64,000 nucleotides of DNA. It comes from Valencia hispanica (lineage: Eukaryota > Chordata > Actinopteri > Cyprinodontiformes > Valenciidae). The notes beneath the pieces are model-generated. The model searched no databases, was not told the origin of the DNA, and worked only from the letters and a program-made list of their open reading frames with translations. Below are positions 23,630-36,904 of the stretch, in pieces (the first letter of the stretch is position 1; each line of letters opens with the position of its first letter). Both the position numbers and the translations under genes were made by a program. The stretch lies in the NCBI GenBank assembly GCA_963556495.2, contig OY747704.1, forward strand, positions 35,794,001 through 35,858,000. The letters are read 5' to 3'.

Positions 23630-26364
23630 CTGACTTACTCTTTACAAACTTGAACCTTGTGTTGATGTGATATCTTGTCTAATTTTAACGTCACAGAAAA
23701 AAGGTTATTTTGGATGAATAGACCTTTAGCTATCATTTCAAGGTATTTTAACACAGCTGCTCTTGTTTTGTTTGAATTCATACAGGTTCAGCTGAAGCTC
23801 TCCATCCCAGAGGGTTTTGCCACTTTATCTGCTAATGCAACTGGTTGTTATTTAAATGTAACCTCTGTATTTATCAGTTGATGGGCTTAAAATGGGACAG
23901 TGCAGAAACAATGACTACTCGTCGTTGAATGTAGGCTAATGATCTCTGTGGCTTTTATTTGGGGAAAGATCCAATTATTCTGCACAAAAATAGATAATTA
24001 AAACGTAATTAGAGCAAAATAACTTTTGCTAACTCATTTTCTTTGTCCAACCCCATTTGGAAAACGTGCCTCATTTGAAAAAAAAAAATGCTTTCTGAAT
24101 TTTTTCCAGAATCTTTGTAAGACCATCTGTGCTCAGCTTATGCTAGTGGAGTTCCTATAATCATAAGTCATGCTAAAATTGTGTGGACTCAGTCTTTTTT
24201 TCTTTGCATTCATTTTGTTCTGAATGAATTCTTTGTAGCAATCAAAAATGAGCATATATTTTCACTATGCATGCTTGTTTAACTGCAAGGTTCACCAATA
24301 TTTCACCTGGTGATTGGTTCACAAATTCATTTATATACCCCATAGGATAATATAAAGTAACAGAAATGCTCTTTTTAAAAGTTTGAAATTATCAATGAGT
24401 TCAGATGTTAGTTCATAATACATACATGCATCAGTGTAGATACTCTGGATTTTATGTTTTGAGATAGGTTTCACAGGACTGAAGTTGTTTTTTAAATGGC
24501 ACACATGTCTTTATAGAATATTACTTTATATAGGGATCTTTGGAGACATGACCACAAGCCATGTGTACATTTTTATCAAAGAAGTGGCCTCTGTGAAGAC
24601 TGTTGACATTGTCCCTTATGTTTATTGTCTGTAAAAATAGTCACTTGCCTGGAGCTAACTGACCAAATGAGGGTTGTTTATTTTTGTAAATGAACGCCCA
24701 TGCTGTTTTGCACAAACCCACACTGCCGGCTCAGAGGACAGACTCACTTAGCTGTGACAAACAGGTACTTGGTAATTTTATGACCTGAGGTGCTGATGCA
24801 GCGGAGGAACAGTGGGGGCGTAGATGTGAAATGGGTTGAATTAGGACAAATTAATTGGAGTTGCGTTCGGACTTGTTAACTGCCAATGCTGATCATATCA
24901 TCTAATTTTCTTCAAAGAAGTGTGCCTCTTTTAAACACAACTGCAGATACATAATGAAGAACATAATGTCAGACAGTTTTACCTATGAAGAACCACCTGT
25001 TCTTTTCCCCCCAGCAAGGTCCAGGAAGCTCCAAATGGAAGTTCTGCAGTGAAAACAAGCTTTCTTTATGCAGTATATTAATAGCAATTTAATTTTCTAG
25101 TTTTAAAAACATAAAGCTCTCTTACTTGTGTTACTTTGAAATATTGTAATAAAAAATGCTTCTAATATTTTTGCTAAAGTCACTAAAAGGAAACAAAAAT
25201 TAATTCCCTACAATCAGAAGTATTTTTGGTGGCAGATGTCCTGTAGTCTTAAATATGTGGATGAAATCTATCATTAGAAACACTTCTGTCTACTCCCCCT
25301 TCTCTTTCTGTCCTAGTGAGTGGATTGTGGGTGCAGCGGGGCACTCAGTTGTTTTTAATGTGACGACACAGGTGGCAGCTGCAGCACTACCATCGGGCCG
25401 AGCAGACACCTGATGGAAAAATTTACCCATTTCTTTTTCCTTTTTTTTTTCTTACTGGAAAGCTCCTCTCTTCCTCTCTTTTTTCTTCGTGCATCGTTTT
25501 TCAATCATTTCTTCTCCCTTACTCCCACCTTTCACATCTCCAGTAGTGTGTCAGCCCACCTGGGCTGTCACACAGAACAAGATGAGAAATGGGAAAGCAG
25601 CTCATCAGCTGCACCAACTGACAGGAAAGTAGGTTTTTGTTTGTGTGTGTTTGTGTAGTTGAAGGTGTATCTATATTTATCAGGTCTGTATGTGAAAAAG
25701 TAATAATTGATATTTAAAGTTCACGCATAGCGGAGTGTTCTGTATGAGTATAAGCACATTTCTGCTTGAGCATATAGACATTGATCCAATGCAGCATGAC
25801 TGAACTGCTTGGTTTCAGACTGTGTGGAAGGACAACGCCACTGTTGTATTAGATCACAAAAACTATGAAAACTTTTAAACAAAAAAATGTAAGCAACCAG
25901 ATTACTGAAAAGATATTAAATTAAGAACAGGCACCTATTTATTGCAGAGACATCAATGCTTTACAAAGAATTGGGAACATTTAGGTCCCTATCACATGTG
26001 AAATCTTTATGTTAATATAGGTACATTTTCTTTCATTTTTTTCAACTCTTGTTTGCTTGTGTTGTTACTTGACAGTAAAGACCTACATTATTTTAGCAGT
26101 GGCCAGTATGTAAACATGGGTATGTGGAAATCTTGGCTCAGAGTTAATGCGCTCCTCAACATGTCACCCAGGCTTCAACATTTCCCGGCCTACTTGTATT
26201 TCCTACCCACATACTGACTCTGTGCCCTTGGCATTTCGGATGGAAGATAGCTTCTTTTCATCGCTGCAGAAGTTTTAGGATGAAGCCACTAAAATCCCTC
26301 AAGTTTTTCAGCCTCTCTTATCCACCTTATTGCTATTACCAATCATGATTTATGTAAACTGGAT
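23630..26364. other. Non-coding stretch, no gene seen
   Basis: AT-rich. A splice-acceptor-like pyrimidine tract ends at 25315, but no convincing exon follows. No repeat ends recognised. Confidence 0.5.
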
Positions 26365-28023
26365 TCACAACTGCCAGACCAGCATCTCTACCTTCCTCAC
26401 TGAGAATGTCTGTTCACATGCATAAGTAGATCCAAAGAGGACTGGAATCCTCTGAGCATGACTCCTCAGGTGTGGAAAGTTATCTTCTTCGATGGAGGAA
26501 TAAAAGTCCAGCAGTGAGACTGACCTGAAGTGATCTGCCAGAAATGTGTCAGACTGCAGGTCAATGAGTTCCATCTGAACATCACTTGGAGCATTATCCA
26601 CACACAGGGAAAAGAAACCATGCGCATTTCATTTTCAAGAGCTTTGAAATCTTGAAATCGCCTTGAAAACTCTGCATCCAGTGCTTCTAACATGGCAGTA
26701 CTTGTGGAGGTGATTGGCTAATCGTGTGGCCTCCTTTAGTGTTGGCAAGTGGGTCAGAAGGTTGTCCTACACTTGGCTTGAAATAAGCTGCAACTTCCCC
26801 ATGAAAGCCTTTGCTGCACTGTACATCTCATGCACAAAAAGGCACTTGCAATGCAGTTTAACATTTAGTTGGTTCATTAGTGCAGTCACATCCACAGCGA
26901 AACCGAAGTCTGCCACCAAATCTTAATCTTCTGTGTGATCTTCATCACACAGAAATTCTGAATCTACACAACACTTCCTGATGTATAATACAATGCAAAA
27001 ATATCAATTTCTGAACTCTTTAAAAGGCCTATATTTTTCCCAGTCAAATTTAACAACCAGCTGTTGTCACACCTGCCAGATTGTCCCATTTCAGTCCTAA
27101 CTTGCCCAAACATGCATTTACCTCTGTGAATAAGTCATTGCCGGTGGTTGTCCCTTTCATTCACTGCATGGCTGCCAGCTCTTCCTTTGAGTTGAAAGTC
27201 TGCAGTTATTCCACGTAAGAAGATGAGAACCTGGATGGTATCACGCACATCACAGCTCTCATCCAAAGCCAGAGAAAAAAAGTATGCAGCTCTGTTCTTC
27301 AGCTGAAGCTATAACTTCCCAGCGATGTCCTCAGCCCGCCTCGTCACGGTACGTCACGAGAGTGAGATGTTCTCAAACGCGTCCTTTTGTCTCTGTGCAT
27401 ATCAGTCCAACCGAGTCCAGTAAGCACTCCTTAATAAACTCTCCATCAGAAAATGCCTTCCTTTTCCTGGCGATTTTATGATACGAATGCTGCTTCACTG
27501 GTGGTGTGAAGTTTGGTAAAAAGTCCTTGTTGGGTTTGCAGTTTTGCTAGCAACGCATCCGACACCCTTGCGCACTGTTTTTCAGACAGATTTCTGTATT
27601 TATCCTCATGTTTGGTCTTATAGTGGCAATTCAAATTGTCTTTTAACACAGTTGTGTACCACAGATCAAGCACACAGCTTTACCTTTAATTTCTGTGAAG
27701 AAGTACTTGGCAGTCCATGTATTCTTAAAAACACGACATTCGTTATCAACTTTTCTTTTCTTAGCATGTGCTGACATCTTGAGGGTAACCTCGGTAACAT
27801 CATTTGTTGCTGTTCACCATCACTCAAAGCTCGCATCACGCACATACGTCAATATAGGCATAGCGAAACAGTTTTCAAAATAAAAGCAGCATTATTGTAT
27901 TGCATGCACAACAGATATGACAATGATCTATCTAGTTGTAATTTACGATTGGCCTAACACGTGCCGGACAGGTATGCACAAAGGGCCGGATGCGGCCCAC
28001 GGGCCGTAATATGCCCAGGTCTG
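26365..28023 (-). pseudogene. hAT (Charlie-type) transposase relic
   Basis: On the minus strand 27476-27673 reads YKTKHEDKYRNLSEKQ, matching the region after the BED-type zinc finger in hAT-Charlie transposases (the family related to GTF2IRD2). Middle pieces are readable but frameshifted around 26700-27300. At 26466-26693 comes LEALDAEFSRRFQDFKALE. At 26365-26601 comes the hAT C-terminal dimerisation block LLDFYSSIEEDNFPHLRSHA followed by LFGSTYACEQTFSVRK. The upstream end at 28023 reads CAGACCTGGGCATATTACGG on the minus strand, then GGCCC-rich sequence, as in hAT termini. No left terminus or 8-bp duplication was found, so the left end is truncated or decayed. Multiple frameshifts exclude function. 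Confidence 0.8.
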
Positions 28024-28556
28024 TGTTAGAGGATAATGGGCAGACTAATTCAAGGGTACAGTTCATACAGATTCACCAAAATTGGACAATAACAGGCTGG
28101 ATAAACATTGCTTGGATCGATGATTCTCAATTTTAGCTCCAAATTTCAGATGATGGGGTCAGAACTTACTATAAAGAGCATGAAAGTATAGATCTTGTAT
28201 CAGTGGTTCAGGCAAATTGTAATGGTAGTACTAACTGAGCACTGTATAAACACCACAGCCTCAGGATTGTTGATGACCAGGTCCGTTTATAACTTCAATG
28301 TGTACTGTGTTTTCTTTAACATGACGATGTGAGCCACTGTGCTCCAGTGGCCTCCACCAACATCAGATCTCTATCCAGGAGAGCCTACAAATCTATAGCA
28401 CCTGAGTGCTTTGATATCATGTAACTGGACCAAAAAGTATTAGGAAGGTTTCTGACATCTTATTGAATTTATTTATTTACCATTAACAATAATGGTAGTT
28501 TTAAAGCAAACCCAGAAATAGCTAGGTGTACCTAACAAAATGGTTGGTGAGTATAT
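28024..28556 (+). pseudogene. Tc1-like transposase relic (second family)
   Basis: From about 28070, fragments read like a Tc1-like transposase: TTGGATCGATGATTCTCAAT (WxDDSQF-like first Asp block) and GGGGTCAGAACTTACTATAA. Then CTCCAGTGGCCTCCACCAAC plus ATCAGATCTCTATCC correspond to the WPPQSPDLNP block. The relic ends with GGTGTACCTAACAAAATGG and TTGGTGAGTAT, the decayed terminus shared with 15540-16047. It starts exactly where the hAT terminus ends. No intact frame. Confidence 0.65.
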
Positions 28557-31242
28557 ATGGATTCATGCAATATATCTTGTAATATATCTTTTGGTACTTT
28601 GAGAATTTTGGTATGCTCACTTTTTTTCTTACCAAAAACCCGGAGGTTAGTAATTTGCGGTATGTTGGTAACTGTTTAAAAAAAACTTGTGTTGACAGTT
28701 TGAGGCTTTATAACAGATTCACATGCAGATTCATATGTACCAGTCAAGACACAAGAAGTTTAAAATATTTTCCTGGTTTCAGCGTGACAGGTGCTTTTGT
28801 TTTGTTTTTTAGTAGTTTTAGTTTGAAGCTGATTTCAGGGTTGACTCTTCACATTATCATGTTGCATACTGCACACAACATTTATGCACTGTTTGGTTGT
28901 AAATGTACACATCCACATAAAGAGGTTTGTGCTCACACATAAGCATCACAGATTCTACAGTTCCTGAGTTTCCCCACATGATGTATCAGCCTGACAGCCT
29001 GTACCGCACTGTCATAACTTCATTCTTCATTGTTTTCCCTGCTGTCAGTCCATAGATCTATCTTGTCAAACTGCCAAGCCTTTATACTTTATTGCTGTCT
29101 TTGATCTAATATTTTTAGATGCATTCATCAGATGCAAAATGGTGTATACAATGAAATTGATTAAATAAACGGGTATTAAGTTATATCTAAGAATAAATAG
29201 AAAAAACCCTTATTGTCATACAGCTGACTGATCAGACCTATGTACCAAATCATTCCTCTAAATATCATCAACCTAATGAGTCATTTGTGGATGTGATTTG
29301 GAATATAAAATACAGTCCGAGTTTCAATGCAGAGGCAGTATGCTAACATCATACAACATACTCTTCATTTCCAAATGAATAAATTAAGCAGCAGTGCAGA
29401 CTCTTTATTGTTGTTCTGTCAAAATTTTGGGTTTGTTCAGCTGGGAGAGGTTTTCTCTCTACATCGGAAAAGTGTAAGCATAGTTTTGGAGAAGTTCAAA
29501 AACATTTTTTGCCAGAAGTCCATAGCAGATGTACTGAACATATTCAGCCTGAAGACACTTTGAGAATATAAACTTGCTGTCCTTCAGACAATCCTTGGGA
29601 AGATGGTGCATTTTTGTGACACTCTACGCTTGGAATAAAAAACCATGTTTACATTTTTTCTCCATCGTTGTTCGACAAGATGCCAATGCTAGACATGTTT
29701 ATCACTGTAACAGGGAATAAAATGAGCAACATCCAGTCGTCAAAGTTGAAAAGTTGAGACGTTTCTGAGAATCGCAGTCAAATGATTTGTGTATACCACT
29801 AAAGAATTCAGGGAATTTAAGATTCATTGTGAGAGGGTTGGGCTTTAAAGAAAAACAATACCACAGTTACAGCCATGTTGGTGGGGCTAATAGAAAATAG
29901 CTCCCACAGTGGTACCCTTATTAAGGTGAAATAACCTCAGGCCTCCTGCCAGATCTCGAGTAGATCAAAGAAATGTCAAACCATGGAAATGGAAAGAGTC
30001 CAGCTCACAGTGTGGCTTTTTTCATCATGACACCTGCTAAAGCAGTATTCTTTTACACAGCATAACTCAAGAACTTGGTGTTCTAGTTTTGTGTAAACAA
30101 ATTTTATTCATTTGTTGTCCAATTCAAACTAATATCAATAAAAAAAAGAAACACTCCAAAATGCACAAGAGTGTTGTGGAGATTGATAATGACTATCAGT
30201 GACAGTGAAAGAAATGATTTAGGCTTTCAAAAAAGGTGCGGATAGATCACAGCTTTTGCAATAATTAGACAACTACAGCGGGTGCCATGTTAACACAGGA
30301 GGAGCTGCCAGGGGCAGCAATCCATCCAGATACTATGCAGCTGAAGTGCACAGAAAGTGAGGTTTAGCCTCATTAACTGGTATGGAGCTAAAAATCACTT
30401 GGATGCAATTCAGGTAAAGCACCCTTGTGTTTGTTAACTAAATCATTTAACATGATTCTCTTTTTAATTTGGACAGGAAAACCATATTAGGTCAAATCAC
30501 CAGCAGCCACTACATAAATATAACTCAAGGCACAAAAAAAGAGTTATACAAGTAGTTTTGAAAAGATATATCTACTATATGCGATGTTATCAACTGTTGC
30601 CAATGTAGTCAGTTTTTGTCTAAACTTTTACACGTTCTTGTGTTTAATTTTCATTGTTATACATTTGTAAGACATTCATACAATTTTGAGCACCTAAACA
30701 AATTATCAATTAAACATTACACTCAAGGATCACATGAGAAGAGATTAAATTTCAATTAAATTTTCAATACAATTCAAACTTTATTGACAGACTTTAAGTC
30801 AATAGTTAAAAAACAACACAACTTGTAAACCATTATAAAAACTATAAAATATTTTATGTATGAAACTATATAATATATTTTATTCCAACTTTATGGGCAA
30901 CTGTTTGTTCACGAAGGTCTTGGTCTTCCGTTAATCTCACTGGGTAAGAGCCTGGACACATCCTGAAAATATCTGAAGTCCAACACAAAGACACACAAGA
31001 CAACAGTCTATGCACACTCATATTTATTCCTATAGGCCATTTACAATCACCAATTAAAACTTTGAACTTTAAATGGATATTAAGGAAAACCAAGGGGGGA
31101 AAAAATATGAGAATGAAACAAATTTGAGTCCATACAAGGAAGTTTTTTTCTAGGAGAGGGAAGTGCTGACTATTACACCACCCTCTTGCCACATGTGTTG
31201 ACATGTTTGGGTAAATTATCATCGAAAAAGATGTTCCATATA
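28557..31242. other. AT-rich non-coding stretch, no gene seen
   Basis: A 109-codon frame at 28613-28942 and a 118-codon minus frame at 30866-31222 show no domain or motif. A LINE-tail-like CAATTCAAACTTTATTGAC occurs near 30771 but is too short to assign. Confidence 0.5.
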
Positions 31243-31450
31243 CAGTTTAGTCCAAAATAATTCATACCCTTGGCAGAGTTTGATTTAAGAATATTTTCAT
31301 TCAACCAAAACATTATTTTCTGTTAGGAAATAAGAACGGCATCTCTCAAAAGATAATGAATCCATGTAAAAGGAGTGTTCATTTTGAAAATGGCAAAATC
31401 ATCTATGCAAATCGCTTTCCTAATAATCAGTGGAAAAATCTTGTCATTAT
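31243..31450 (+). mobile_element. Left-end relic of a Tc1/mariner element
   Basis: After TA at 31241-31242 the sequence reads CAGTTTAGTCCAAAATAATT and CATACCCTTGGCAGAG. This fits a fish Tc1-like inverted repeat that I recall as CAGTTTTGTCCAAAATTATT. Similarity continues through CAAAAGATAATGAATCCATG and fades after about 31450. No transposase or right end found nearby. Confidence 0.55.
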
Positions 31451-34400
31451 AGCAGTCAAACTCTTCTTTACATTTGGTGACCAGCTGTTTTGCATGTCTG
31501 TGCTCTGATCATTTATCTTTGGTGATAAGCATTAACTCTTTGGTTCCCCCCACATATTTTTTATATCAGATTTGAGTCTTGCTGCACCTCTCCAAAATGT
31601 CATTATGTCCAGTCAGAAGAAACATGTTGCCAAATTTCAAAAATGGCTTTAAACCTAAATCTCTCAAGGGTAATAATATTGGGCTTAGCTGTATCTCTGG
31701 AATACAGCTCCATTTTCTTTGTTGGATTCCTTGCGGACAGAAACTGATGTCAGATTCCTTTTTTCTCTGTCCACCTTGTAGCTGTCATGCCCTATAGTGA
31801 TGCTAACGCTGTCACACTTTCTGTCTCTCTACTTTTCTCTCTTCATCCTGGTCTCTAGCTTTCTAATTATCTCTTTCTTTCATCTTGTGTAACTTTGGTT
31901 CTGCGCTGTCACCTTTTACTCTCACTTCGCTCTGCAGTTCCCATCATCTGTCAAGCTATCCTCTTCTTCTTTGTTGTTTTACCCCCATTCAATCCCCTCA
32001 CCTTTATTCTTTGACCTGCTCTTCTCTCCTTATTATGTTATTTGCTTTTTTCTCAATCTCACACCCCTTTTCCTATCACTTTTTCCCCATCTATTTATAC
32101 ATCCTTTGTTTTTTGTGTTTCTTTCCTTAGCTCCTATAATTTCTTCCTCCTGCTGTTGTTTCCCTTTATCCCCTCCCATTTCTGTTTCTGATCTGTCACC
32201 TGTTCACATACTTTACCTTTTCCATCCCACTCCCCTTTCTTAAAGTTTTGGATGTTATTCCTCTAGCTTGTGGTTAACAGGTCTTTCTTCCACGATTAGG
32301 CACATGCGTTCTGAGTGACGGGGCATTTGGAGGAGGTGGTTGATGAGCTTTGCCAGACTCTCAGCATACATGTCCAACAGAGCTGCTCAAGAAACCTCAT
32401 TGGGCCTCCTGGCCACAGCATGGTACTGACTTTGATACTGGCCAGTCTGTGTTTTTCATTCTCGGTGGAATTTTAAAGGCCCGGGGCAGCACACTATTCC
32501 ACTGCCACAATCATAAAAAGTGACTGAGAATTTCTCATCAGACTCTTGTTCAGCAAATCTAAATCTTGGCTGTGATCACATTTGAAGCCTTTGCACAGAT
32601 GTGTATTGGCAAGGTTCCGATCCTAGCAGAGATCCTGATGTTACTCATGCATTTTATCAGTGAAAAATATCACGCAACATGTAATACTCTATCAACCCGA
32701 CTGACCACTAAGTTGGATATAATTATTGTTAACAGAGGGTACATGACGTATGATAGAAACATAAATCAAAGATTAAACTAATCTAGACTTTTTAAGGTAT
32801 TTTCATTCCTTCTCAATGCTAATATTATGTTGAGTTTGTAAAATTAAGCTGCCCTAATTGTTGTTGGCTCCTCAAAATATCCTTGTAGACATTCTGCAAT
32901 AATTTGCATAATGAGTATACAGAATTGGTTGTGCTGTCACCAAGTTCTTGGGGGAGGGTTTTGTTACATAATAAAAAGGAATTTTAAGACACAAATGAGA
33001 AACATATTATGTCTTTGCATGTACCAAATAGAAGCATATGGGTATTGTAATGTCTTGGATTGTGCGGTTAGCAGTTAAGCACATACTGTTTTGCATATCA
33101 GCACATCCATCAACAACGTCCACGATGTGACATCCTGCCTTCTGAGTGACAGTTTGCTGCTGTGTGGGCTGCATTGACTGCTCCTTTCATGTTTTCAGTC
33201 TTTCTTCATTACTTTGGACCCAGCCCCACCCAAACTGCCATCAGCATATCTCCAAGAGGGGGCTATCCATTCCATCACCTACCCCCACCCTTCCCCTGCC
33301 TTCTGTTTTGATCTTCAGTTTGCAGTAGCATGTCCTGTGTCTCTCTATGTCAAATTCAGTGTAGCTGTCATTGTTAACTTGTGCACTGCTGAACAAAGCT
33401 CAAATTGGGGCGGGTCTGTTTTGGAGTTTATGTTCATTATAAAATGAAATAAAGAATGTAAATCAAGTTTTTTTTTAAGTTTGGCCAAATTTATCTGAGG
33501 CATTATGAATGCACTTAGAAGAAAATCTGCACATATTTAGATCTATTAGTGTTAGAAATAGGTTGAGCAAACAAAACAAAAAACACATCAAACTCTAAAA
33601 GACTAGAGCTGTTTGTGAAACGCAGTTGGGTTGAAATATTTACGGTTTGCTGAAAGCTGGTGTTAATGTTGAGGCAAAAGTTTATGGTCAAATTAGGGTA
33701 GAATAGAAAATGTAAATGAAGGGCTATATATTAGGTTCTGTGTGCGCTTCCAAACAAATGGCACCTCTTTTTTCTTAGGCAGTTCAGCCACATTTAACTG
33801 CAGCTTTTTATTCCTGGATTTAGAGGATAATCCTACCATGTTTATGTTTGTTAGTGTAAATCAAAGGTTGGTCAGAAAGTGTCAGATTTTCAAAGACTAA
33901 AGCTGTTTTTGACAAGCAGATGGGTTAAATGTTTCCAGTCTCTTAAAAGTAGTTGATAATTCAGATGCAGAAGAATTTCACAAAACACATATTACATCCT
34001 TTCTTCCAGTCCACCCAGCCTGATGTTTTGATAGTCTGTTAAGGATTATAGTTATAGGATTTATTTGTATGCAATAAAAGTCTACTTCTCTTATTCATTT
34101 AAAAATATTATCCCGGATGTGATTCCCCACTCATACAATGAGATGTAGTCTTACAGTTTTTAGGATTGCCTTGGTTCTTTGTTCGTGAGAATCATGGAAA
34201 TTGGCTCTGGAGAACCATTAGTCCTCTTTGTCCTTTGTTATTTTTGTGGCTGCTGTGTTTGTGGGGGAAGGCACAGTTTGATGCATAATTAGGTACACAA
34301 TGCAGACAATTGCTATAATTAATGTGTTTGTTTAAGTTGGGAAATATTTAGAGCTTTTTGCTTTTTAAATCCAGCTGCCAGATGGAACAGATAGTGACCA

Positions 34401-34754
34401 CAAAAGGAAATTAAGCAAATACTATGTGTTAGTCAGAATTTACAATAGTTTTTGTTTGTGACCATCTGAAATATAAAAATGTAAAAAAATATTGTGTACT
34501 TCATTTGATACAATTCTGTTCATTTATAGTAATAATGACTATAAAAAAATTTATTGCGTTAGATTGTTTTTCCTCACATAATGTAACTTTGGTGCTATGC
34601 ACTGTTTCGAGGCAGGGCTATAAACTGTGTTGGTAAATAGTTGGGAAAGACAGGGTATACAGTGCTGACAAGGATGGAAGACTACAACAAAGTCTATATT
34701 AAGAGACTGAAGGAATGAATGATGCCGCTAAAGGCTCTACAACAGAGATTCACT
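31451..34754. other. Non-coding stretch with C/T-rich tract
   Basis: About 31815-32260 is strongly pyrimidine-rich and produces long but low-complexity frames. A shorter C-rich stretch lies near 33220-33310. No gene or repeat ends supported. Confidence 0.5.
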
Positions 34755-35440
34755 TCCTAAGCCAGTGGTTCGCAAACTATTTCTGCTGGGCCCCCCTTTG
34801 GTTTATAAGAAAATGTTCACGCCCCTCTCCGGTGTAATTATTACTTTTTTAAAATTAATTTATAATTAAAAAAAATCATACGTTTTATTGTGTAGTATTA
34901 AATTACATTGCTTTCAATACATTTTTAATGCCTCTGTGCACAATTGTTTTAAAACATAAAGAACTCTGAGAGGGGAAAAAACTATTGAAACTGTTGTTCT
35001 ACAAAACTGAGGTCTTCAATCATAACTTTTCAGTAACTGGTGTAAGCCTACTGTAATGTCACTTTATCTCCCAGGTGGAGGTGTGCGTTTGTGCCCTACG
35101 TCACTGAATTTGAGTCATTGAACATTGCTTTCAGAAATATGCCACTATATGAACGTTTCCTTAAAAACTTGTTACAATAAAAGACCCTGGAGGCACCTTC
35201 CAACATGACAGTTAGCGGGACGGCTGTATCTCGGAGCCCATTTTCTCGCACAGTACCGCAAATATCGGGGCTTTGACAGGTTGTGTTTTGATGTAGCTGA
35301 CTGTGCCGAAAACATCGATCATTACTACATTCATCATTCATTTCATACACCAATGAGTCGCGGTGTAATGCAGCACGTGCACTGCATTACTAGGGGAGAC
35401 GCGCTTCATGAACGCCTGCAGCCCTAGTTTCCCAGCCATG

Positions 35441-35966
35441 AGGCACATTTCCACTATCGGAACCTCAGGGTAAGCTGCCTGTACCTTCCCGATATGCGTG
35501 TCTCTAGTACTCCAGGCCGAGCCGACAGGACCGTTTTCAGGGCCCTTTTAGGAACCAACGGAGTTCCGGATCTGGGGGTGTGTAGTCGGAATGGCCCGAA
35601 GAGTCGCTCAGCGGGAGCTGTGGTTAACTCCCGCTAATTGGTTGTAATTCAAAGGGAAATGAGCAGACAACCAGCTTTGTAAAAATAAAGATAGTTGCTG
35701 GCGAGGCAACAAAGATAACGCAGCAACCATCCCTGCTTCTTCCATTGTCGATCATTGTTATTTCTGCTGCTCTGGGTGCCTTTTCGCGCTGATCAGTGAT
35801 GCTGCTCTTTGCTGAAACAGTCGTGATATGCGGCTGTCTAGCTTATTCCTTAAACAGCAGATTGTGTATGGAGACACAGTGGCTGAGAGGAGCGGGCTGA
35901 CAGATTACCCCATCAGAAAAAGATCTGGTTAAATTACCCTGAAGTTCCGATAGTGGAAATGCACCT
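35441..35966. mobile_element. TIR element inserted in the hAT transposase
   Basis: The left end AGGCACATTTCCACTATCGG continues to CTCAGGGTAA. The right end read in reverse is AGGTGCATTTCCACTATCGG continuing to CTTCAGGGTAA, so about 33 bp of inverted repeat with three differences. The insertion lies exactly between the Thr codon of CTDGAKT and MAGK of the hAT frame. Removing it with one AT copy restores that frame, which suggests a 2-bp AT duplication. That would fit the ISL2EU type, by inference. No transposase is visible inside. Confidence 0.7.
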
Positions 35967-36370
35967 ATAGTCTTTGCCCCATCTGTGCAGATGTGTACAA
36001 AGTCCCTATCTGTCCAAGGACATTGCATAAATGTGCATATTAGACAGAGAAATAACCCATAGTTAGTTGACTTCTGTTATGAATCATAGATGGAACCATT
36101 TCCATAGTGCAGGAAAGTATGTAATCCTCTGCAGTTGTGTGTTGTTTTTCACACTGTGCCACTTTGTACAAAACTTTTTATGAGCTCAGTTGAGCTTTAG
36201 TTGTAACAAAATTAAAGGCAATATATGCTTTGTCACATTTTCTACTCTTTGGCTTGGAAGGAAGCTGGTTTAGAAGCTTATTTGGCGATGTTTTATCTAA
36301 TGCTTTGCTTTTGTGTGGGAGCCTTGTCAAAAACCTGTCAGTTATATTAGCTTTTACATTTTATCCATTC

Positions 36371-36408
36371 ATATTGCCCCCCCCCCCCCCACACACACAC
36401 ACACACAT
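36371..36408. repeat. Poly-C and CA microsatellite
   Basis: A run of C from about 36377 is followed by about nine CA units ending at 36408, just inside the right end of the hAT element. Confidence 0.9.
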
Positions 36409-36430
36409 TGTGGTAACCACTGTCCTAAGC

Positions 36431-36904
36431 AGTTCATGTAGGCATTCTGGGGCCTTGAAATGGCAAACCCAGGCTTAGTTTCACCTTCTGTTTCATTGTA
36501 TTTGGATGATTTATCCTGTTAACTGCACTCAGAGACTCTTCGGAGCACAGTATGTCTGTGAAAAGTCAATTTTTCAACTCAGAATAACCTGGAAAATGCC
36601 AGGTAAACCATTCTGGGATTCTACTAGAACTGAAATCTTGTTCCTCAGCTTTATGTATCACCAACTTTTATCTTTCACCTACATTGTAAATGTACTCTAA
36701 AGCTTTATGTAGCAGGAAGTGTTGTGGTAGAACATTTGCTCTATGATGTACTTAAATAGGTTAATAAATTTTTGTCTACACTATACCCCAAGTTGTTTTT
36801 TTTCTCTTTTTTTTGTTTCCATTGAGGATTGCTGTGGTCATACATAGTTCACTTTTCCCAGAAATCATGAATATCCACTCACCAAATTGGAATTTAGCGT
36901 AGGG
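36431..36904. other. Short non-coding interval, no gene seen
   Basis: Separates the hAT element from the nested Tc1 relic. Nothing recognisable inside. Confidence 0.5.

Larger units (their letters stand above)
34763..36422 (-). mobile_element. hAT element with perfect 8-bp target duplication
   Basis: The left end begins CAGTGGTTCGCAAACT at 34763. The right end is AACCACTG ending at 36422. Directly outside both ends stands the same 8-mer, TCCTAAGC (34755-34762 and 36423-36430), the length hAT transposases duplicate. On the minus strand a transposase remnant is readable: VHICTDGAKT (near 35973-36003), then, after an inserted element, MAGKLGLQAFMKRVSPSNA (from 35440 downward). CTDGAKxMxGK is a conserved hAT block. 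Stops follow soon after, and the N-terminal and C-terminal domains are not recognisable. A CA repeat lies next to the right end. Confidence 0.8.

Noticed and set aside
25316..25420. Possible exon after CTTTCTGTCCTAG, reading EWIVGAAGHSVVFNVTTQ
   Set aside because: Only a weak donor (CAG|GTGGCA) and no known domain; kept as unproven.
31815..32260. Long plus-strand frames with many Phe/Leu/Ser/Pro
   Set aside because: Product of a pyrimidine-rich tract, not a membrane protein gene.
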